The translations under genes were made by a program, and so were the position numbers. From positions 1 to 64,000 of the forward strand of contig NZ_AEVT01000057.1 of the NCBI RefSeq assembly GCF_000189275.1: DNA of 64,000 nt, given 5' to 3'. Source of the DNA: Vibrio sinaloensis DSM 21326. Lineage in GTDB: Bacteria; Pseudomonadota; Gammaproteobacteria; Enterobacterales; Vibrionaceae. Positions 60,140 through 64,000 of this stretch are shown here, in pieces (position 1 is the first letter of the stretch; every line of letters starts with the position of its first letter). The notes under the pieces are model-generated. The model saw only the letters and a program-made list of their open reading frames with translations, ran no database searches and had not been told where the DNA came from.

Positions 60140-61339
60140 TCAATTCGTTCTATTTATGAATGACTCAATATCTACCGCTTCGGAGTAATTGACATTACTA
60201 AAGCCAAATCCATTCAGGTTGAGGAATTCTTGTTTAAAACCGTGATAATCTGCCAGTGAAGTAAAGTTTTCAGCGTTGAGCTGGTCAACTAACGTGTTCA
60301 CTTTTGACTGAGTATCAGCATCGAGCTCCCACTCATCCATGCGAATCAAGCGTTCGCAGTCAACGGGTACTTTGTTCCCTGCATACAGCTTATCGCTAAA
60401 CAAACGCTGCATTTGCTCTATACAGCCTTCATGTGTTCCTTTCTCTTTCATTACTTTGTACAAAGCAATGATGTAAGGGCTAAGCCCAGGGATAAAGACA
60501 CTGGCTTTGGTCACAAGCGCTTTACACACCGTGGCGTAGGCGCCACCCTCAAAGTTTGCCAGCTTTAGGTTCAAAGAGTGGCTGGTTTGATGCAAATCTA
60601 TCTTGGCTCTACCCAGAGTGCCGTCAAGATAAATAGGGTGGGTGAGCGCTGGCCCCATGTAAGAAAAGGCGATTGTCCTACAGCCATGAGCAATGGATTC
60701 TGAATTGATGAGACGATCGACCCAAGCTTCCCAATCTTCACCACCCATTACTTTGATGGTTTGTTCGGCCTCTTCATTGCTTGCCGCTTTAAGCTTGCTA
60801 GTATGCCAACTATCATCTTCTAGCATGATCGTTGCACCCGAGACATCTTGGTCGATGGGCTTAATCGCGGAGCGCCACATTTCTCCTGTTTCAGGGTTAG
60901 GCCTAACCCCGCTAGCAACGCTGTATATGATGAGATCCACTTCTCCTTCAAAGTAAGTCTCGATTGCTTCGACTACCTCATCTTTGACCGATTTAGAGAA
61001 GGCATCACCTTGGATATTGATCGCCAATCGACCTTCTTTTTCTGCGTTCTTCTTAAAGGCGATGTTGTTGTAGAAGCCTGCAGAGCCGACACCTTTGTTT
61101 GAAGGGCCCCGCTCGAAAGAGACACTGATGGTATCCGCTTTGGCCCCACCGAACGTCAGTGCTGTTCGTGCTGCCAGACCAAACCCAGACGACCCGCCAA
61201 TAATCAGAACTCGTTTAGGGCCTTGGCTGATCTGCTTGGCTTGCTTTACGTATTGAATTTGTTGAAGAACCGCTTGTTCACAGCCGTAAGGATGCGCCGT
61301 TTTGGCCACCACGCCTTTGATAACTGGTTCAATAATCAT
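60140..61339 (-). CDS. fabV: Enoyl-ACP/CoA reductase FabV
   Basis: The 399-residue protein is typical of FabV, first described in Vibrio cholerae. It has a Rossmann motif (LIIGGSSGFGLAARTALTFG), then VSFERG, and the catalytic Tyr-x8-Lys (YLDGTLGRAK). It reduces trans-2-enoyl-ACP with NADH in fatty-acid elongation and is insensitive to triclosan. It starts MIIEPVIKGVVAKTAHPYGC, the conserved N-terminus. Confidence 0.97.
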   Translation of the reverse strand: MIIEPVIKGVVAKTAHPYGCEQAVLQQIQYVKQAKQISQGPKRVLIIGGSSGFGLAARTALTFGGAKADTISVSFERGPSNKGVGSAGFYNNIAFKKNAEKEGRLAINIQGDAFSKSVKDEVVEAIETYFEGEVDLIIYSVASGVRPNPETGEMWRSAIKPIDQDVSGATIMLEDDSWHTSKLKAASNEEAEQTIKVMGGEDWEAWVDRLINSESIAHGCRTIAFSYMGPALTHPIYLDGTLGRAKIDLHQTSHSLNLKLANFEGGAYATVCKALVTKASVFIPGLSPYIIALYKVMKEKGTHEGCIEQMQRLFSDKLYAGNKVPVDCERLIRMDEWELDADTQSKVNTLVDQLNAENFTSLADYHGFKQEFLNLNGFGFSNVNYSEAVDIESFINRTN

Positions 61340-61412
61340 AGTTTAGTCCTTTACCAACGGGGATTGGACCAGATTAACGTAAAGCTAGGTAAATTTTATT
61401 GAGCTAGACCAA

Positions 61413-62012
61413 CTAGAGGTGATTAATTAGTTCATTGGCGACAAAATCGGCAATCCAAGGTTGTGCTTCGGGCTTCGGATGTAAGCCGTCATCCATCATC
61501 CACTCAGGGTTGATGATGACACCTTCCAAAAAGAAGGGTAACAATGCGACGCCTGATTGCTGAGCGGTCGCAGGGTATAAATCGGAAAACGCTTGAGTGT
61601 AGCGCTTTCCATAGTTTGGTAGTACATGGATTTGCATCAATAGCGGTGTGGAATCCGACTGACGAATCATGTTGATGAGTTGCGTTAGGTTCGCTTGGAT
61701 AAGTTTCGGTGGAAAGCCTCTTAATCCATCATTGGCACCAAGCTCGATAAGCACATAGTCAGGTTGATGTTGGGTGAGTAACTGAGGCAAACGGGATAGG
61801 CCGTTGCCAGTAGTGTCTCCAGAAATACTGGCATTCACTACTTCGACTGACTTGCCTTTTGATGCCAACACATTTGGCAATAAAGAAGGCCATGCTTTTT
61901 CGATTGGCATTTGATAGCCTGCACTAAGGCTATCACCTAAAATCAATAATTTGCTTGCACTGGCTGGAAGAGTGAAAACAAGAACTAAAACAAGGGAAAG
62001 TAATCGAAACAT
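61413..62012 (-). CDS. tesA: Multifunctional acyl-CoA thioesterase I / lysophospholipase L1 (TesA)
   Basis: The protein has 199 residues from ATG 62012, with a signal peptide to about residue 20 (TLPASAS). SGNH motifs are LLILGDSLSAGYQM (Ser), the glycine block NASISGDTTGNGL, IELGANDGLRG (Asn) and MDDGLHPKPEAQ (Asp-His). It is a periplasmic esterase acting on acyl-CoA, lysophospholipid and aryl esters. Its start codon shares CATG with the divergent ABC gene; the same gene pair is divergent in E. coli. Confidence 0.95.
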   Translation of the reverse strand: MFRLLSLVLVLVFTLPASASKLLILGDSLSAGYQMPIEKAWPSLLPNVLASKGKSVEVVNASISGDTTGNGLSRLPQLLTQHQPDYVLIELGANDGLRGFPPKLIQANLTQLINMIRQSDSTPLLMQIHVLPNYGKRYTQAFSDLYPATAQQSGVALLPFFLEGVIINPEWMMDDGLHPKPEAQPWIADFVANELINHL

Positions 62013-62685
62013 GCAAACATCCGTAATCAAAGCTAACTCTGTATCTAAAGTAGTCTCTACTAATCAAGAACAATTAACAATCCTCGAGAATGTAAATCTT
62101 GATATCAAAGAGGGTGAAAGCGTCGCTATTGTCGGAAGCTCGGGGGCGGGTAAATCCACGCTAATGACTTTAATGGCCGGGCTAGATGTACCGACCACTG
62201 GAACGATTGAGCTAATGGGTAAAGAGTTGTCACAACTTGATGATGAGGCTCGTGCTGCTATTCGAAGTGAGTCCGTCGGTTTCGTATTTCAAAGCTTCCT
62301 ATTAATTCCCAGCCTGAGTGCGCTTGAGAACGTCACGTTACCTTGCCTACTTAAAGGTGAAGATGAGGATATAGAGCGCGCAAAGGCCTTGTTGTCATCG
62401 GTGGGACTAGAACATCGTATGGATCACTCACCAGCACAACTGTCCGGTGGTGAACAACAGCGTGTTGCGCTCGCCCGTGCTTTTATGATTCAGCCTAAGG
62501 TTCTGTTCGCAGATGAACCAACTGGCAACCTCGACCAACAAACGGCGGAAAAAGTGATTGAGCTGCTGTTTGAGCTAAACAAACAGCATGGCACAACGCT
62601 AGTATTGGTAACCCACGATATGAAGCTGGCGGAACTGTGCCAACGACGTATTCGAATGCAAGCAGGGCATTTGGAGGAAGCGTAA
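62011..62685 (+). CDS. ybbA: ABC transporter ATPase, YbbA-type (LolD/MacB-like)
   Basis: The protein has 224 residues from ATG 62011. It has Walker A (VGSSGAGKSTLMTLMAGLD), Q-loop VGFVFQSFLLIPSLSALENV, signature LSGGEQQRVALARA, and Walker B VLFADEPTGNLD. It pairs with the FtsX-like permease starting at 62686, forming a YbbA-YbbP system that is a mechanotransmission-type ABC protein rather than a classical pump. An in-frame upstream ATG (61951) lies within tesA and is unlikely. Confidence 0.94.
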   Translation: MQTSVIKANSVSKVVSTNQEQLTILENVNLDIKEGESVAIVGSSGAGKSTLMTLMAGLDVPTTGTIELMGKELSQLDDEARAAIRSESVGFVFQSFLLIPSLSALENVTLPCLLKGEDEDIERAKALLSSVGLEHRMDHSPAQLSGGEQQRVALARAFMIQPKVLFADEPTGNLDQQTAEKVIELLFELNKQHGTTLVLVTHDMKLAELCQRRIRMQAGHLEEA

Positions 62686-64000
62686 ATGGAACAACAAGCA
62701 AAAACGCTCAACCGTCGATTGTTTAGTTGGAGTTTGAGTGAGATCCGTCATGGGCAACTTTGGCCGGTTTCTATCGCGTTAACTCTGATTATTGCCTGTA
62801 TTTTTGCCCTGACAGCACTAGCAGAACGGATGGAGCAGGTTGTAGTCAAACAAGGTAAAGATGCTTTAACGGCAGATACAGTGTTTGTCTCATCGAACCC
62901 GGTTCCTGAAACATTGCTCTCAGCTGTGAATGCTCAAGGGTTGACTCACTCCCTTCAAACTCGCTTTGCAACCATGGCGTTCAGTGATAATGGCATGAAG
63001 CTCATCACGGTAAAGTCGGTGGATAGTCAATACCCATTGCGCGGTCAAATGCGCTTGTCGGACGACAATCAAGAGTTTAGCCAGGTTTCTCCGGGAGAGT
63101 TATGGCTGGATGAACGTTTATTTTCTCAGTTGAATGTTGAAGTAGGTGACGCTGTCACCGTAGGTGATGCTGACTTCACCGTAACGGGTCGAATTGTTGA
63201 AGAACCAGGGTTGAGCTTCAACCCGTTCCAGCAAATGCCAACCGCTTTCATTCACTCAGACGACTTAGACAAAACTGGCGCGGTTCAATTGGGTAGCCGA
63301 GTACGATTCAACTTATTCATCAATGGTGAAGAAGCACAGATCGAACAAACTAAGCAAGCGGTGACGTTAACGCCGAGCGATCGTTGGAGAGACCAAAATA
63401 GTGCCAGCCGCACAAATGAAGTCTTCCAGCGTACCGAGCAGTATCTATCACTCACTGTTGCGATCGTCGTTATCATGGCAGCAACGACCTTGGTATTAAC
63501 GTGTCAGCACTATGTATCAACGCGTCGTAAAACGATTGCTATGCTGAAAAGCTTAGGTGCGAGCCGGAACTGGATTGCTCGTTGGCTATCAATACAGGTT
63601 GTTATCTTAATGGTAACGGCAACTGTGCTGGGTGTTGCAATTGGGGTCGGCTTAGAGGTGTTGCTCCGAGTCCCGTTGGTCGATCTATTGCCAGACCCAT
63701 TACCGAGTTATGGTGTTACCCCTGCGGTTATTGCTGTCGCTACCAGCGTATTGATTGCAGTACCAGCCCTAGGCATCCCGTTATTAGGGCTATTAAACGT
63801 AAATGCGGCTAACGTGATGCAGGAAGACGCAAGCTTTAACAACGGGAGATCATACCAATGGCTGGTGTTGGTTCCTCTATTACCTATGATCATTGCTTAC
63901 CATCAAAATACACTGGTTTGGATAGTGTTAGGTGGCATTGTGGTGCTGTTTTTTGTTTTGGCACTTTGTAGCTTGTTATTGACTAAGGGCTTAGCAAGAG
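62686..64000 (+). CDS. ybbP: FtsX-domain ABC permease YbbP, 3' end beyond window
   Basis: ATG directly follows the ybbA stop. The frame stays open to the right edge (about 438 codons), so the gene is partial here. The N-terminus MEQQAKTLNRRLFSWSLSE is followed by a first membrane helix (PVSIALTLIIACIFALTAL). A periplasmic domain and an FtsX-type cluster follow (TLVLTCQHYVSTRRKTIAML, then KSLGASRNWIARWL). The family has four to ten helices and an ectodomain. Confidence 0.92.
   Translation, partial: MEQQAKTLNRRLFSWSLSEIRHGQLWPVSIALTLIIACIFALTALAERMEQVVVKQGKDALTADTVFVSSNPVPETLLSAVNAQGLTHSLQTRFATMAFSDNGMKLITVKSVDSQYPLRGQMRLSDDNQEFSQVSPGELWLDERLFSQLNVEVGDAVTVGDADFTVTGRIVEEPGLSFNPFQQMPTAFIHSDDLDKTGAVQLGSRVRFNLFINGEEAQIEQTKQAVTLTPSDRWRDQNSASRTNEVFQRTEQYLSLTVAIVVIMAATTLVLTCQHYVSTRRKTIAMLKSLGASRNWIARWLSIQVVILMVTATVLGVAIGVGLEVLLRVPLVDLLPDPLPSYGVTPAVIAVATSVLIAVPALGIPLLGLLNVNAANVMQEDASFNNGRSYQWLVLVPLLPMIIAYHQNTLVWIVLGGIVVLFFVLALCSLLLTKGLAR

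Overview
The window looks like chromosomal DNA of a Vibrio species (Gammaproteobacteria, Vibrionaceae), probably the second chromosome. Evidence for Vibrio is luxP-luxQ, a thermolabile haemolysin (TLH/PlpA type), FabV, a PlzD-like PilZ protein beside an HMG-CoA reductase, and inosine-guanosine kinase very close to the enterobacterial form. The second-chromosome call is inference from remembered gene neighbourhoods. I saw no rRNA, tRNA, insertion sequence, phage or CRISPR array. The last gene (a YbbP-type permease) runs off the right edge.

Layout. 1-4.3 kb: a zinc-ribbon protein, a MocR-type regulator divergent from an EamA transporter, and gsk. 4.5-7.6 kb: a divergent toxin pair, TLH phospholipase and an aerolysin-family pore-former. 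7.6-20 kb, all on the minus strand: a FecI-type sigma factor behind a perfect Fur-box palindrome, a FecR-type anti-sigma/regulator, a TonB-dependent receptor with an N-terminal signalling domain, two paralogous PKD-domain lipoproteins, a secreted TbpB-barrel protein, its Slam (type XI secretion) outer-membrane translocon, and ExbB-ExbD-TonB. 20-30 kb: a choice-of-anchor-I lipoprotein and a persulfide/sulfur cluster (CoA-disulfide reductase-rhodanese, DUF2892 protein, two-cysteine ArsR repressor, two YeeE/YedE channels) leading into an RND pump. 30-64 kb: mostly ordinary Vibrio genes, including nrdDG, luxPQ, PilZ, HMG-CoA reductase, yccS, helD, cutA, an EAL phosphodiesterase, fabV and tesA/ybbA.

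The most interesting part is 7.6-20 kb. Five intergenic regions there (upstream of the receptor, both PKD lipoproteins, the secreted cargo, and exbB) share one minus-strand promoter motif: TTACGG with a T-rich tail, exactly 16 nt after ACGG, then CGGTRTA-like. It appears to be the target of the local FecI-type sigma factor. Three of these promoters sit just downstream of an intrinsic terminator, so the locus reads as separate modules under one sigma factor, itself probably under Fur. The whole reads as an iron- or haem-capture system: Fur controls the sigma factor; sigma and FecR control receptor, lipoproteins, cargo, Slam and energy supply. The adjoining haemolysin/pore-former pair could supply the released nutrient, but that link, the ligand, and the role of the PKD lipoproteins are inference.

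Coordinates and residue numbers were counted by hand. Homology calls come from recognised motifs and remembered family sequences, not from searches.
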